DNA from: Mnemiopsis leidyi
Lineage: Eukaryota > Ctenophora > Tentaculata > Lobata > Bolinopsidae
DNA: 23,267 nt
Direction: 5' to 3'
Assembly (NCBI GenBank): GCA_000226015.1
Contig: JH153627.1
Location: forward strand, 51,764 to 75,030
Both the position numbers and the translations under genes were made by a program. Each line of letters starts with the position of its first letter. The stretch's first letter is position 1. Under the pieces are notes generated by a model, which saw only the letters and a list, made by a program, of their open reading frames with translations, was not told the DNA's origin and did no database searches. Below, piece by piece: positions 9,265 to 20,098 of this stretch.

Positions 9265-11680
9265 GCTATAAGATCAGATTATAAACAATTCTAGCATTCT
9301 TAACAGCATATCTTCAGTAGCATAATTCACAGATTTTGATTCTTCTAATTGAAAGGAAATCCATTTTTATCTGACGGGAATTTACTCTGTGGATGATTCT
9401 GCTTTTGTTTTTGAAGTTTATCGGAAATTTGTTTGCTTGATTGAGCTGGAGCATGAGCTGCATATAGTATGCGTGTGGCTTAATCTTCCTGTTTTACTTT
9501 CTTTTTGCCACCCGGCCCCTGTGATTGCAAAAACGGTTTCCTCACTCCAGGGAGTAGCTAATTTGAAGCGTCGGCTAATTATAATCCTATTCATTTTGGG
9601 CTAAGTTCCAAGTACGGCCTCTATACCCCATTTGATAAATCTGGAAATCTTTCCGAGAACCAATTCCGCTCGGCCTGAGATTGTACCCATCCGAATAGGC
9701 TGCCATAATCAATGCCACACATTAGTGCATGTGCATATCTCTTCTCGTCCATAGGTTGCCTTAAGCATGCTTAATTGTTTGGTATTTGCTTTCCTGCTAA
9801 TCTCCGATGGCACTGAAACAATTTGCAGGTGTGCATTGTGTGCGTGTGTGTACTGTGTGTTTAAAATGTTTTTTATATGATGATTTAGAATGTTTTATTG
9901 TCACGATTGATATCGAAATTATTTCTGGCACATGCAGGGTGTTCCAAAAAGGATTTTACCAATCAGATGATCAGAGGCCCAGCATTTGACACTCACGTTT
10001 GCACAGTGATTTTTGGAACACAATGTAGTGTACTTATAATAGCTGCCGTTCCCCTCTCCATTTTTGCTTTGACCCTGCATGGCGCCTTCAAGAGGAACCC
10101 CATCTTCGACTACCACGATCCCAAAGTTGATCCCTCCTGACCCAAATTTGGCCACATATTTTTGCACCTCCGCCCTCTGAAACATCCCATGTTTTCAGTG
10201 ATTCCTATTGACGTTGGGAGGAACCGAGCCCTTGTCTCGCTTGATAAGTTTGTCAAAGGCTGCCCCGTGAAACACCCTCTCTCTCACTATCTCTCTCTTT
10301 CTCACTCCACAACGTTGATGATCTCACTTGCTGGTGACGTGTCTTGATGGGCTGACGTTCCTTCAGAAAAATACTGTTGTCACAGGAAATACTGTTGTCG
10401 TCGACAATTTTAAACCTCTTTGAGTTGGTTGTATCACTGTGTTTACCGGGCGCTTTGTACCCCAAAATAGCTTAACACTAAAGCTGAGGTTATCAAACGT
10501 TTTCATCTATGTGACTTGATTGTGAATCAAAATGACTAGTAGTAGTTTTAGATAGTAGTATTTCAAGAATTCTACGGAATACTCTAACTGCAATGTGTGT
10601 TACAGTTTAATTGATGTTTGTACTTCTACAATCGCCGCATACTTGTTCGATGTGTTTTTATTGAAATGGTGTTTAGGTTATTATTGATAACGATCTACAA
10701 AATCTAAAATTTGCACTTCTCCTTTAAAGGGCAAAGAGGACACAATGAGTCTGAATGATTTCAAGGTCCATTGAACTGGCCTTCTGTGTCTCTGGTCTTG
10801 CATTTCCTTACCGAGATTCTGAAAGAAAGGAAGGAAGAACCCTAAGATCCCGTTAAATCGTGTTTTGGCGTATCTAGTTTGGAGGCAGTTCTCTCTTGTT
10901 GCCATTAGCTGCATTTTCTGATTCTCTGTCCACCACCGACTTTTATATTGTATATACCAGCCACTCTATTTTGCTCAAAAGTTAAATGGCAACTATTTGA
11001 ACTAGACTGTGAAACTAGACAAAGTCAAACGATAGTTTAACTTAATTATTTGATCAGCTGCTTGAATCCAAATGTTTGGTTTATTTGCTAGCATATTGTT
11101 AGTTGGAAAATGGCGTTGTGTCGATTTTATTAAGCACGTCTGTTGAACTTTTCGTCAAACACTAACAGGTTAATGTTCGTTTTGGTCCCATTCTTCCCTA
11201 CCTCCATAAATTGTTGATACATTCACGGACGGATGCCTTTACCAATACCGATACGACGGATACGTACTTCCTGGAATAGAATTAGAATCATAAAATGTAT
11301 TGAAGAAAAAACCTTAAATGGAAGTGGACCACGTAGCCTCAAATTACCCTCCAGGCATTTGTATTTTACAGATAAGTTAAAGTTTTACAATTTTCCTCAC
11401 TAAAATTCCTAAAATTCCCCTGCCCTTACAATTACATGAGGGTAAAATTTTAATTATCATTATGAATATGATTATATTCAGGATGAGGTATTTTGTGTGC
11501 TCTAAACGTGTGTGTCGTGTGATCTGGCAAGATGTTTATATACCCGGCCCCCAAGCTTGCACATTGCAGCTGCTTAATATTTATTTAATGTCATTATATT
11601 CTCAGTTTTATCATGACAGCGAAACTTACTTGTCTCATTCGCTTAATCTAATTCATCCTTTCGTTCGCTTCGAATGGCAA
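9265..11680. other. Intergenic region downstream of STAT, no supported gene
   Basis: No gene was recognised. A TG-rich run lies near 9830-9870. Between 9949 and 10025 a pair of short inverted repeats (GTGTTCCAAAAA and its complement) face each other. A minus-strand frame covers 10185-9919, and codons open in the same frame extend to about 10290 apart from one stop. No clear AATAAA signal for STAT was found in the first few hundred bases. Confidence 0.55.
9919..10290 (-). pseudogene. Unrecognised, possibly decayed coding frame
   Basis: On the minus strand, an 88-residue frame (10185-9919) includes AKFGSGGINFGIVVVEDG and has a protein-like composition. Upstream, the same frame reads AAFDKLIKRDKG and continues into it through a single stop near 10194. 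This would fit an old coding sequence or a fragment of a mobile element, but no family could be named. A pair of short inverted repeats lies inside it. It may be a chance open frame. Confidence 0.25.
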
Positions 11681-12520
11681 TGAGGGTCTGACAAAGTCAT
11701 ACAATATTTCTATAAATGATTGCTAGAATGCTGTCGAACTCGAGGTGTTACCCGACTCGCGCGCGGCTCGTAGCTTTGCTGCTCTCTGTTAGAACTGTAA
11801 ACGGATATGGGGTAAATTAATCTCGTCAACTAGACTGCTAATACAACTTTAGCTTTATAAAAAGTGAAATTTATGTTTAAAGTCTATAAATGCTCTAGAA
11901 AAGGCCCTCTCTCCACTTTCAGTATTACTATTACTACTACTAAGTACTACTACTTAAGTACTCGTATCCATCTGACCAGGTTGCAGGTGTCGTCTTGCTA
12001 CACGTTGCCTAGCCCTGCTGTTGTACTGTGTACAGCAGCGCGTACCCTCCCGTCATTTTATACTCGGACAATGAGGGTCGGACTTGTCTCACGTTGTGAC
12101 CCTTTTCAAAAAAAATTTCGCCGCGCGCGCCGGAGGCTGCCGCTTCGCGGCAGCAGGGCTATACAACGTGTAGCAAGGTCGGACAAAGTCATACAATGAG
12201 TTGCGTGAGTTTGTACGTTGTCTGACTTTGCTTGATGAGATTATATCCGTCTAACGTTCAACGAAACGTTCAGCTTTAGCTGCGTGAGTCGGGTATCACC
12301 GCGACAAACTTTGTCCGACCCTCATTATATTCGAAGCGAAAATAAAATGACGGGAGGTGCGCGCTGCTGTACANNNNNNNNNNNNNNTAGCAACAAGCAA
12401 CTATAACTAAAATACAACATCAACGAGAGGTATCGGGCTTGACGAGATTATATCCATCTAACGTTCTAACGAACTGCGTGAGTCGGGTATCAGCTCAACG
12501 GGCGGTGCGCGTCTAGAATT
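11680..12520. mobile_element. Nested inverted-repeat (foldback-like) cluster
   Basis: Several inverted pairs nest around one centre. 12029-12083 pairs with 12313-12373 (both include ACAGCAGCGCG, CCCGTCATTTTAT and ATGAGGGTCGGAC). 11996-12020 pairs with 12151-12175. 11747-11828 pairs with 12438-12492, with a third copy at 12233-12295. A perfect 8-bp stem with a three-base loop sits at 12136-12154. GACAAAGTCATACAAT occurs twice in direct orientation (from about 11691 and 12182). No coding frame for a transposase is present. This looks like a foldback or MITE-type non-autonomous element, possibly with several insertions. Its ends and target duplication were not resolved. Confidence 0.65.
12374..12387. 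other. Assembly gap (14 N)
   Basis: Fourteen undetermined bases lie directly at the outer end of one arm of the foldback cluster. The repeat structure is a likely cause of the gap, so the local arrangement may not be exact. Confidence 0.99.
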
Positions 12521-12660
12521 TCTTCTAAATTCATATTCATTCAATTGTTATATATATTCATTCAATATTCATTCAATTGTCGCCAGGCCAGAAATGCGTG
12601 ACAGCGCGTGATGGCCGCGACAGTAGGTTATCAACCTACAATTTACAATGCACAATGCGT

Positions 12661-12852
12661 GGGGTTGATCACACACGAGAGTTTTTAAGCGCTTAATGTT
12701 CCGCTGGTAGTACTAGTAGTAGTATGATAGTGTGCCGATAGTTATAGTCATGGAAGGAAAGGACATTTACTTTTTTTATTTTAGACCTAAACGAGAACTC
12801 CCAGAAAAAATGCGATGACTTATCACACAGCAATACTCATAGTGATCAACCC
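12661..12852. repeat. 12-bp perfect terminal inverted repeats, 192-bp unit
   Basis: GGGGTTGATCAC at 12661-12672 is matched by its exact complement at 12841-12852. The arms point inwards like the ends of a small non-autonomous transposon. No target-site duplication is visible on either side and the interior has no coding frame, so a MITE is only a possibility. Confidence 0.45.
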
Positions 12853-12989
12853 CAAAGCACAAAGTGGATAGTACAAAGTAAAACTCGTTTAGAAATTGAT
12901 GAGAACGTTCACGATTAAGTAATTATAACAAACAGAACAGACACACAGACTCGACACAAGTTCACTCTACATTCTTTAGCTCCACTCCG

Positions 12990-13091
12990 ATGGATCAGGT
13001 GGGCTACAGCCTACAAGATCCTACCGAACACGACGAGATTCCCGAAGTGGCACTTGAATTCGAATCATATCGAGGCCGGACTTTAAACTAA
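12990..13091 (+). CDS. Short ORF of 33 residues, unrecognised
   Basis: The frame MDQVGYSLQDPTEHDEIPEV continues to a TAA at 13089-13091 and has an acidic, protein-like composition. The frame is also open for some way upstream of the ATG, across an acceptor-like CTACATTCTTTAG that ends at 12979, so this could be the end of a spliced gene. Two plus-strand AATAAA motifs lie about 300 bases downstream. No homologue was recognised. It may be a terminal exon, a small protein or chance. Confidence 0.25.
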   Translation: MDQVGYSLQDPTEHDEIPEVALEFESYRGRTLN

Positions 13092-13710
13092 ACCTCAGTG
13101 TACAGAATTAAATCTTGAGGCCCTATATATGCTCTTGATTATGTCTTATAACTCTTAATACCTTGAGACCTCTTATGCCTTTCATCGTGATCACTTCCTT
13201 TGGAGTCACGGTTATCAACATTACCATGGGCCAACAGCTAATAAGGGATAACAAGGCGAGTTTACTACGCGTTGGACCTGTAGGTGTCCATTGTTAGCGA
13301 TGATTCCGCTAAGGAGTTATATCATGGCTATATTTGGATTCACAGAAAGAATGACCGTTTAAAAGAATTGAGAGAATCTGAAATAAATTATACAATAAAA
13401 CTGACAAATAAAATGATCTGCAAACATACGTTGAACGTCCCCACATTTATATTTTAAAATCTTTATAAAAATCAACTTAATTTAAGTTTAAGAAGTCTTA
13501 CTTCATATTTACAACCCTATTGTAACGTCTAGGTTTATACTAACACCAGATTCGTCGACCCATTTTTTCTTAATTTTTTGCTTTTTTGAATCGGACATTT
13601 TGCCAACGAATCTGATGGCGACATACAAAAAATATTATAGGATCCTTCCAATCTGTAGTCTGATTATCATTACTTAAAAAACCGCGGAAATCAAAATTAC
13701 AGTTAAAACA

Positions 13711-16700
13711 TTACAACCCTTCCGGGTCATCTTCTATGCCCGAAACTGCACTCTTAGAAATTTTGTGTCGAGATTTCTTATGAGATTTGCTTCTTTTTGT
13801 TTTGTCAGTTCCGTCATGGCTGGCATTTTCGATTCTGCGATTGTCCAATTTACTTTTAACTTTCATGGGCTTGACAGGAGATACCCCGATACTCACTCGT
13901 CTCGAAGAATCCACCTTAGCTGGTGACGTTATCGAGATCATCTTGTTGCCGTTGTCCATACTCTTGAGGGAATCAAAGTTGACCTTAACTTCAACCCCTT
14001 TACTTTTGGAGGACGACTCGCTTTTTTCTTTTTTTCTTTAGAATGTTTACTCTTCTTCGATTTTTTCTTAACTTCAACATCTGAGCTCTCCTGGCTACCC
14101 TGCTCGGAGTGAGACCTCTTCCTTTTCTTGGACTTCGTTTTTATTTCTCCCTCTTCCAACTCCTCTTTTTCTTTCTGCTTACGCTTCTTGTGCTTCTTCT
14201 TCTTCTTTTCCTCTTCCTCTTTAATCTTCTTCCGCTTCTTCTTTTTCTTCTTCTTCAGCTTCTTTTTATCTGCTAACCTCTGCTCCTTCATCTGCTTGAT
14301 CTGAGCCTCTGCCTGTTTGTACTGCTTTTTCAGCTTCTCAAGATTAGAGGTAGTATCCTCGTCAGATTCAGATTCTGAACTGCTGGAGTCTGCACCATTA
14401 ACTTCAATATCTGACTGGTTCATGTTCAGTGATACGGCATCGTCGTCGTCAGTGCTGTTCCCGTTGAACTGGGGGGTGACGCCCCCTTTAGCAGTAGGAG
14501 TGGTGGCTGGAGTTAGGGGTTTAGGGGTATCTTGTTTTGGAGTAGCCGGTTTAGGAGTTTCTCGTTCCGGGGTGAGAGGTGGTGATTTCATAGCGACATC
14601 TGTAGAGGGAGGAGGAAGGTCAATTGAAGGAGATCGAGAGAGGGACCGACTTTTTGTTCTGATGTCGGGTGATGGAGAGGCGGATTTTGGCGGAGACCGG
14701 GACCGTTTTGGAGAATGTTTGGCAGGAATCCTGTCTGGAGATGGGCTAGCTTGTCGCGGAGCGATGATTGGGTTGAAGGGAGACGGCGACCTGCTTCTAC
14801 TTCCAGTTAGGGGAGCCTCTTCTGAACTGTCATCTGAAGCTGAATACTCAGTCAAGGAGGGTCTGGTTTCCGCTCCGGCTTGATCTTTCTTCTTCTTCTT
14901 GTCCTTCTTTTCCTTTTTCTTGTGCTTCCTGTACTTCTTGTGTTCCTTTTCTTTCCTCTTTTTAGGTTTTGCGTCCTGCTCACGATGAGAAGCCTTCGCT
15001 TTACTGTCAGACTCGTACCTTACAGCTGGTTCACTGTCGTCTCGAGAGGGGGGCAAACTGTCTTTCTCACCATCTAATTTTCTGACCTCTTCGTAAGATC
15101 TCCGATCACTGTTGTCCGATCTTCGGTCATCACTGTCGTGTGATCTCCGCTCGCCATTGGGGGCACGGGCCCTATCGTTCCTAACTCTTCTCTCCAGAAC
15201 AGACCTGGCAGTGTCCCTTGCCACACCTCGCCCCGATCTAGATCTGGCAGGACCTCCTCTACCACGCCTGTCAAGATATCGAGTCGACCTTTCAATCCTG
15301 ATCCGGTGGTGCGATTCCTGTCGGCGCTTATCAGCTATTCGTTCTCGGTGGCGGCGATGCCTGTCGGCGGAAGAACCACGTGATCGGTCAGCAGGGGAGA
15401 GGGAGCGGCGGCGACGGGACGGAGAATGTGAACTTGAACGGGAGCGTCTTCTTTCCTGCAACCTGAAGTGCGGAAGCGTTATGTTGATAGTTTCCAAATG
15501 TATTGTTACTCAAAATAGGCAAACTGTTTTATTCTAATACTGTGACTTCATTTATAGAAAAAACCCTGCAACCCTGACAGGGTTTACAATACCTCACATT
15601 AATTCATAAACGTTCAAGTTTGAATTGAAAAGTAGAACAGTACTAACCTTCTGAGTTCTTTCTGAATGGTGTAAAACTCGCTAGGATCCAATATCCTGTC
15701 TTTGGGGGAGACTTCGCGAATTGGTTCAGGAAGAGGTAGAGGTGGAGGGAGTAGGCCGATCGGGGCACTGGCCAGTGAGGTAGGAACTGGATTGAAGGGA
15801 AGGAGAGACCTGAGGTTTTTAGTCATAGGACATTGGGATATGAAAGCCATAGGTCGAGCTTTAAGCTTACAATCTGGTATTAAGACTTTCTGAAATTATG
15901 AGTGTGTGTAATGATGTTGACGTCCGATAAAATTGTTTGTCATTTAAATGAGGAAATTTCAATTTGAGTTGCAACTTGAATTGACTTTTACTTACACAGG
16001 TGGAAGGGGAAGTGGAACTCCAACAGGAGGAAAAGAGAGAGGGGGGAGGATGAGGTTCATGGCAGGCTTAATTTCTTTCTTTGTCTGAAATGGTAACAAT
16101 TTTAAATTTGTTTTAAAACTTTGTTTGAGATACCTCTTAAACGAACGACAAAGGAATTCTTTTAAACTCGAAATGCGTTCCGTAAGCAAATAAAGTAACC
16201 CTAACAGACGTCAGAATTTTTGGGGAGGAGTCGCACATCCGAAGTGGACTTAACGCTGCACGTAGTTTTATAACTGCATCAATTGAACATTTGATTTTTT
16301 TTCGAACACGACCAATCAAAACCAACAATTTGAAGTAGAAATAAGAGAACCCTTACCTCGACAATACTGACGACTTCAGGCTTAACACTGACAGGAGGAT
16401 CAGCACCTCCGTTATCCTCCTTTTTGAGGGGCAATATAGCAACTGCTGGAGGCGGCTCAACAGGATCCAGTATAGCTACCGGTGGGGGTGCTATTGAAAC
16501 TGGCGGCAGTGAGGGGATGGAGACGGGTAGGGGGGACTATACCCGCTGAGAGTGAGACTGCTGGTTTTGAGTCTGAAAGAGCCAAGTTGGATGTACTGGA
16601 TATTAGGGATTGGGTAATAGCTGGTTTGGTTTCTGGTACAGCTGAGGGAGCTTTTAGGATTTCTCTTGGTTTAGCAGCCAGGTCCAGGTTTGGCTTGGGA

Positions 16701-19700
16701 GTTGAATCTCTGCTTTTTGGCCTGTTATGTTTTGTTTGTAGTACTTTTAAAGTGTTAACTAGAATATAGCATTTTTAACAACTGGGCTCGATAACCGCAT
16801 CTTATAATCGACTTGTATCCTTTTTAAAATTGAACAAGCCAAGCAGATAAGGTTATCTAAAATCTACTACTCACTGAATGTGGCAATCACTGTACAGTTT
16901 AGCGATTTGATCTTGGTTATCTTTCTTGTACTTGACGATTGTTACTCTAAGAGCTTTGTTGGAAACTAGTCTGGCGGGCGAAGTTTCTTCACCACACTCT
17001 GGGCAAATAGAGTCATCTAGCAGTTTCTCTCTGATACCTGAAACACAAGGACACATCTTAATTGAGATGTTGAGGATTAACATCAACTAGGCAAGCTTAA
17101 ACGTTGTTATACGTCTGCTCAAAACCACATAAAATTGAAACCATTAACAAAAGAGTTTGTAAAACGATTTTGAATTTTGCCAAATCAAAACCTACCTGAA
17201 CAAATATTTAGCAGGAAAACACTTACAATCATCACAGAAGCTCTGCCCGCAGCAATTACTAATACTAGCTTCTACCATTAGCTGTTTACAAATGGGACAC
17301 TTCATTTCTGGAGGTAGATTCATGTAGGCCTCTTGAGCTAATGTCTTCACTTTGTCTTGTGTCGTTCTCTGATTCTCTTCCATCTGCCTGAAAGGGTGAT
17401 CACAGTTTCGTTAGAGTTGTGCGGACAACTTTTAGACAAAGAATGCCTCAAACCGCGTGGTTGAGTTAAAATATTTTCCCGGTAAAACATTTTACGAAAT
17501 TAAAGATTGCTCTCTTATTGATGAGCAAATAAGATAAAAATTAAGTGAAGGCTCACCGTTTTTCTTCTGGAGTCATGTCGGGACTTGACTTTTCCGTCTT
17601 CTTCAAAGTCAACATCATCTTCCGCTTTGGCATTCTGTTCGTATTTTCGAACAAGTAATTCTGCAAGATTTATGTGAGTATAGATTTCAGCATAAGGCTG
17701 CTTTGTAACTGTGAACAACATAGGACATTTAAATCGGACCGATTGCGTGCCGACATATAAAAAGTGTGCTTATTAGGCACAATTTGCATATGCCGGTGCG
17801 TAATGGGTCCTGTCGGCGCACAATGGGTCCTGTAAAACGTCCTAAGTTGTTCACAGTAAGAACGGCATTTTGGGGAACATAGAGCACAATGTCGAGCTTG
17901 TTGCTTGAATAGTTTTAAGGACAAAGTTGTAGACAAGAGTTGAGAATGAAACATTCTGATAGTGAAGTAAGTACCCCGTTTGTAGGACAGTTCTTGATTA
18001 GGTGCCCGGGAGTGTTACATCGGTGACAAATGTAGTTGAGCGGGATCTCCTCGTCAGGATTGGGCTTGTTGTACCTCTTATTACTGAAAATTTGTGTTTG
18101 GTTGGTATTTTGTTTACTGTCAATAATAAAGATTGAGAGTTTTTGACTTAAAGTTGAATTTAGGCACTAAATATATGGTGTTGGCATTAGTTAATCAAAA
18201 GATAATGGTCATTTGGGAGGGGGTCACAAATCGTTTGTATCACACGATAGAGTTGGTCAATATTTATTAGACGTACCTTACTTCTTATTGGTCAATCGCT
18301 GTTGGATGATACGTAAAAATTATGAACCTTCCCCCAAAAACATTTCTCTATTGACAATTTAGACTAGTGATTTCACCAAGATTTGCAGTAATATCGTCTT
18401 GAGGGAGCATAATAAAAACGTCAAGCCAGTATTAGTAGTCAATGATACGACTTAGGCTATAGTGAAAAGAAAAAGATCATACATCAAGATGGTCGCCAGG
18501 ACTTGGGACCTGGTCAGAGTACCTTATATTAATACCCTCAGTAATCCATCGTTCACTATATAAGGAAAAATGTTAGTAAAAAAAGAAGCATTATGCAAAG
18601 ATGTTAAGTAATAATACAAATAGCAGAAATTTAGAAAACGTGTTCCATGGTCAAAGGAATTCCAAACTTTCCCCAAATATCAAAATCGGATCACGATTCA
18701 GAATTCCAGCATGGCACGTAACACATCTGCTGTTTGTACAATTACTGATAGGGTTTCGAGGTTCGGCATCTTGTCCATTATTCATTAAAGCCAAGTCTTC
18801 ACAAAGACAGACGCAAGGCGTCAAGAGACCTCTGGGCGAAAATCAGCCACGGGGTACCCTCAAGTATTAGTAGTCAATGATACGACTTAGGCTGGTTAAG
18901 TCCACCACTATACCCAGTGCCATCACTCTTTGGTAGGTAATTAAATAAGGTGGTCGTGAATTGCGTTGAGATCGCAACGGAGCCACAAATTTTAGGGCCG
19001 TAACCCCTCACCCGTTCTAATTGTCGAGCACATGCCACATAAGCGGTTCTATGAGCAAACGTAGGTCGATCGTCGACGTTCAGTTTGAGATTCGATGTGG
19101 ACCTGTAAGCACAATACACGCATGGCACAGCCCAAATTAGTCCTTTTCTGCTATAGAGCGAATGAATCAAGTAGGCTGAAACCTACGAACAACTGAAGAT
19201 CGTGCTACTTTTAGAAAAAGTCACAAGACGGGTTCGTGCCTGAAGCGATTATCTCTATTGTCTTACTGATAAGTTGACATGACCGTCACATCGGACACAT
19301 TACTCGAATGAGGTTATTGTCGGAAGAATTCGCTCCTTTCTTAACAATAAACCCCGTCATGGGGACATTTTCAGCAAAATATATTATGGCAAGGTTGAAT
19401 ACAAAAGACTACAGTACAGGTTACAGGGAAAATGCAAGTAACAGTTTTGTACAAAACGTTATATTGCCTCAAGTGTAGATGGAGCTTTTTTCCATAAAGA
19501 AGTTGGATATGATATCCGTATTACCAGATTACAGTACAAAAAAGCCACCGACTGTGGGTTTCTTTATAATAACAGACATTGATTTTCAGTTCTTCGCCAC
19601 GAGGATAGGGGGGGGGACCGGGGGGTAATACCGACAATACCTTACGATCTTTTATGAGTGACATGCAATGAATTCATTTACTAACCTAACTCCTAATATT

Positions 19701-20098
19701 TGCTACGGAATATAAACAGAGATTTTCAGAAGCTATAACATAGAACGTTTGAATCGGGTGATTCTGATTGTTATTGTCTTCATATTTGGTACGTGATCGT
19801 ACAATCTACGATGCGCGCAATGCGAACGTAATAAAAATAAGAGTAGCGCGTATACTTTTTCGAAAGCAATGAGCGCAGTATTTTGCTAGTCGTTGGGAGT
19901 TCCAGCATGGGTGTCCCACTGTAACCTCATCAAATTTCGTTTTCGCCTTCTTAAGAACCTCCTACACGGGGAAACCCGGATATAAATATCTAATATGACA
20001 ACTTACACATTAGGATTCTCATAAGCCATCGCTTGCTGCATCATCATGGCTTTCAGCTTGTCCTCCTCAGTACCTTCTGTTTTAGAAAGATCGTTTTC
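13711..20098 (-). CDS. RBBP6: RBBP6 E3 ubiquitin ligase, partial (N-terminal DWNN exons not seen), two indels
   Basis: Homologue of RBBP6 (SNAMA in flies, Mpe1 in yeast), a nuclear E3 ubiquitin ligase and component of mRNA 3'-end processing. Exons in gene order: 20098-20007, 18083-17975, 17660-17557, 17387-17227, 17037-16875, 16721-16357, 16084-15998, 15889-15648, 15462-13711. About 1024 residues remain. The first exon has the linker EEDKLKAMMMQQ. The second has a CCHC zinc knuckle (C-x2-C-x4-H-x4-C) followed by KNCPTNG, as in human RBBP6. Exons four and five carry the RING: CPIC, CC, CDDC and CPEC, then the RBBP6-type LVSNKALR. Next come a proline-rich region, a segment with DPSEFYTIQKELRR, and a long SR-, SPSP-, TPKP- and lysine-rich tail ending at 13711. 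The donor at 15997 is read as the first GT of GTGTAAGT because only this keeps frame. The frame is broken at 16530-16535 and about 14022-14035. DWNN should lie upstream, beyond the right edge or in sequence I did not recognise. Confidence 0.93.
14022..14035 (-). other. RBBP6: Frame break in RBBP6: one base missing in poly-A runs
   Basis: On the minus strand, the long last-exon frame passes KHSKEKKKK and then runs into an abnormal tail with a stop at about 13938. The neighbouring frame continues with SESSSKSKGVEV and stays open for about 100 residues to the stop at 13711, with the same Ser/Lys-rich composition. One additional A in either of the two adjacent A runs (six and seven bases) joins the frames. 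As with the C6 run, this is most likely an assembly error in a homopolymer. Confidence 0.8.
16530..16535 (-). other. RBBP6: Frame break in RBBP6: one extra base in a C6 run
   Basis: On the minus strand the exon 16721-16357 is open from its acceptor to this run of six C. It then reaches a stop about 80 bases later if read straight on. The remainder of the exon is a clean proline-rich frame that leads in phase into the donor at 16356, but this frame is offset and has a stop just before the run. Five C instead of six joins the two halves and makes the exon length fit its splice phases. A homopolymer sequencing or assembly error is the simplest explanation; a real frameshift allele is possible. 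Confidence 0.8.
17794..17833. repeat. 20-bp tandem duplication in an RBBP6 intron
   Basis: Two adjacent copies, 17794-17813 and 17814-17833, share CGG-GC followed by AATGGGTCCTGT, with three differences. They lie in the intron between the zinc-knuckle exon and the next exon. Open frames in this intron are not supported as genes. Confidence 0.8.
18084..20006. other. RBBP6 intron of 1.9 kb with unexplained sequence
   Basis: The intron contains two exact copies of a 30-base direct repeat (18429-18458 and 18864-18893), a plus-strand frame at 18601-18870, and a minus-strand frame of 98 residues (19170-18874) with a protein-like look. A G-rich tract lies at 19605-19626. None of the frames was recognised. 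They may be remains of an inserted repeat. Confidence 0.5.
18429..18893. repeat. 30-bp exact direct repeats flanking about 405 bp
   Basis: The 30 bases at 18429-18458, starting GTATTAGTAGTCAATG, recur exactly at 18864-18893. The sequence outside the repeats is different on each side. The repeats are too long for an ordinary target-site duplication. They may mark an insertion, a duplication joint or very short terminal direct repeats. Confidence 0.8.

Larger units (their letters stand above)
12521..13680. other. Intergenic region between foldback cluster and RBBP6 end
   Basis: Contains ATTCATTCAATT repeats (12530-12580), a 12-bp inverted repeat pair (12661-12672 and 12841-12852), a short plus-strand ORF (12990-13091), and plus-strand AATAAA motifs near 13395 and 13407. 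The RBBP6 3' untranslated region should occupy the right part. On the minus strand I saw only a TATAAA variant, not a clear AATAAA. Confidence 0.5.

Noticed and set aside
10812..10818. Seven-base micro-exon on the minus strand between CTTTCTTTCAG and GTAAGG
   Set aside because: The splice signals are good, but no neighbouring exons or reading frame were recognised, so it cannot be tied to a gene.
14317..14883. 188-residue plus-strand frame
   Set aside because: It is antisense to the SR/Ser-rich RBBP6 last exon, and its composition is the complement of that sequence.
16482..16769. 95-residue plus-strand frame
   Set aside because: Shadow of the RBBP6 proline-rich exon on the other strand.
17515..17721. 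68-residue minus-strand frame with a protein-like look over an RBBP6 exon
   Set aside because: Its phase does not fit the RING exon. The neighbouring frame (17660-17557) joins the zinc knuckle and RING exons exactly.
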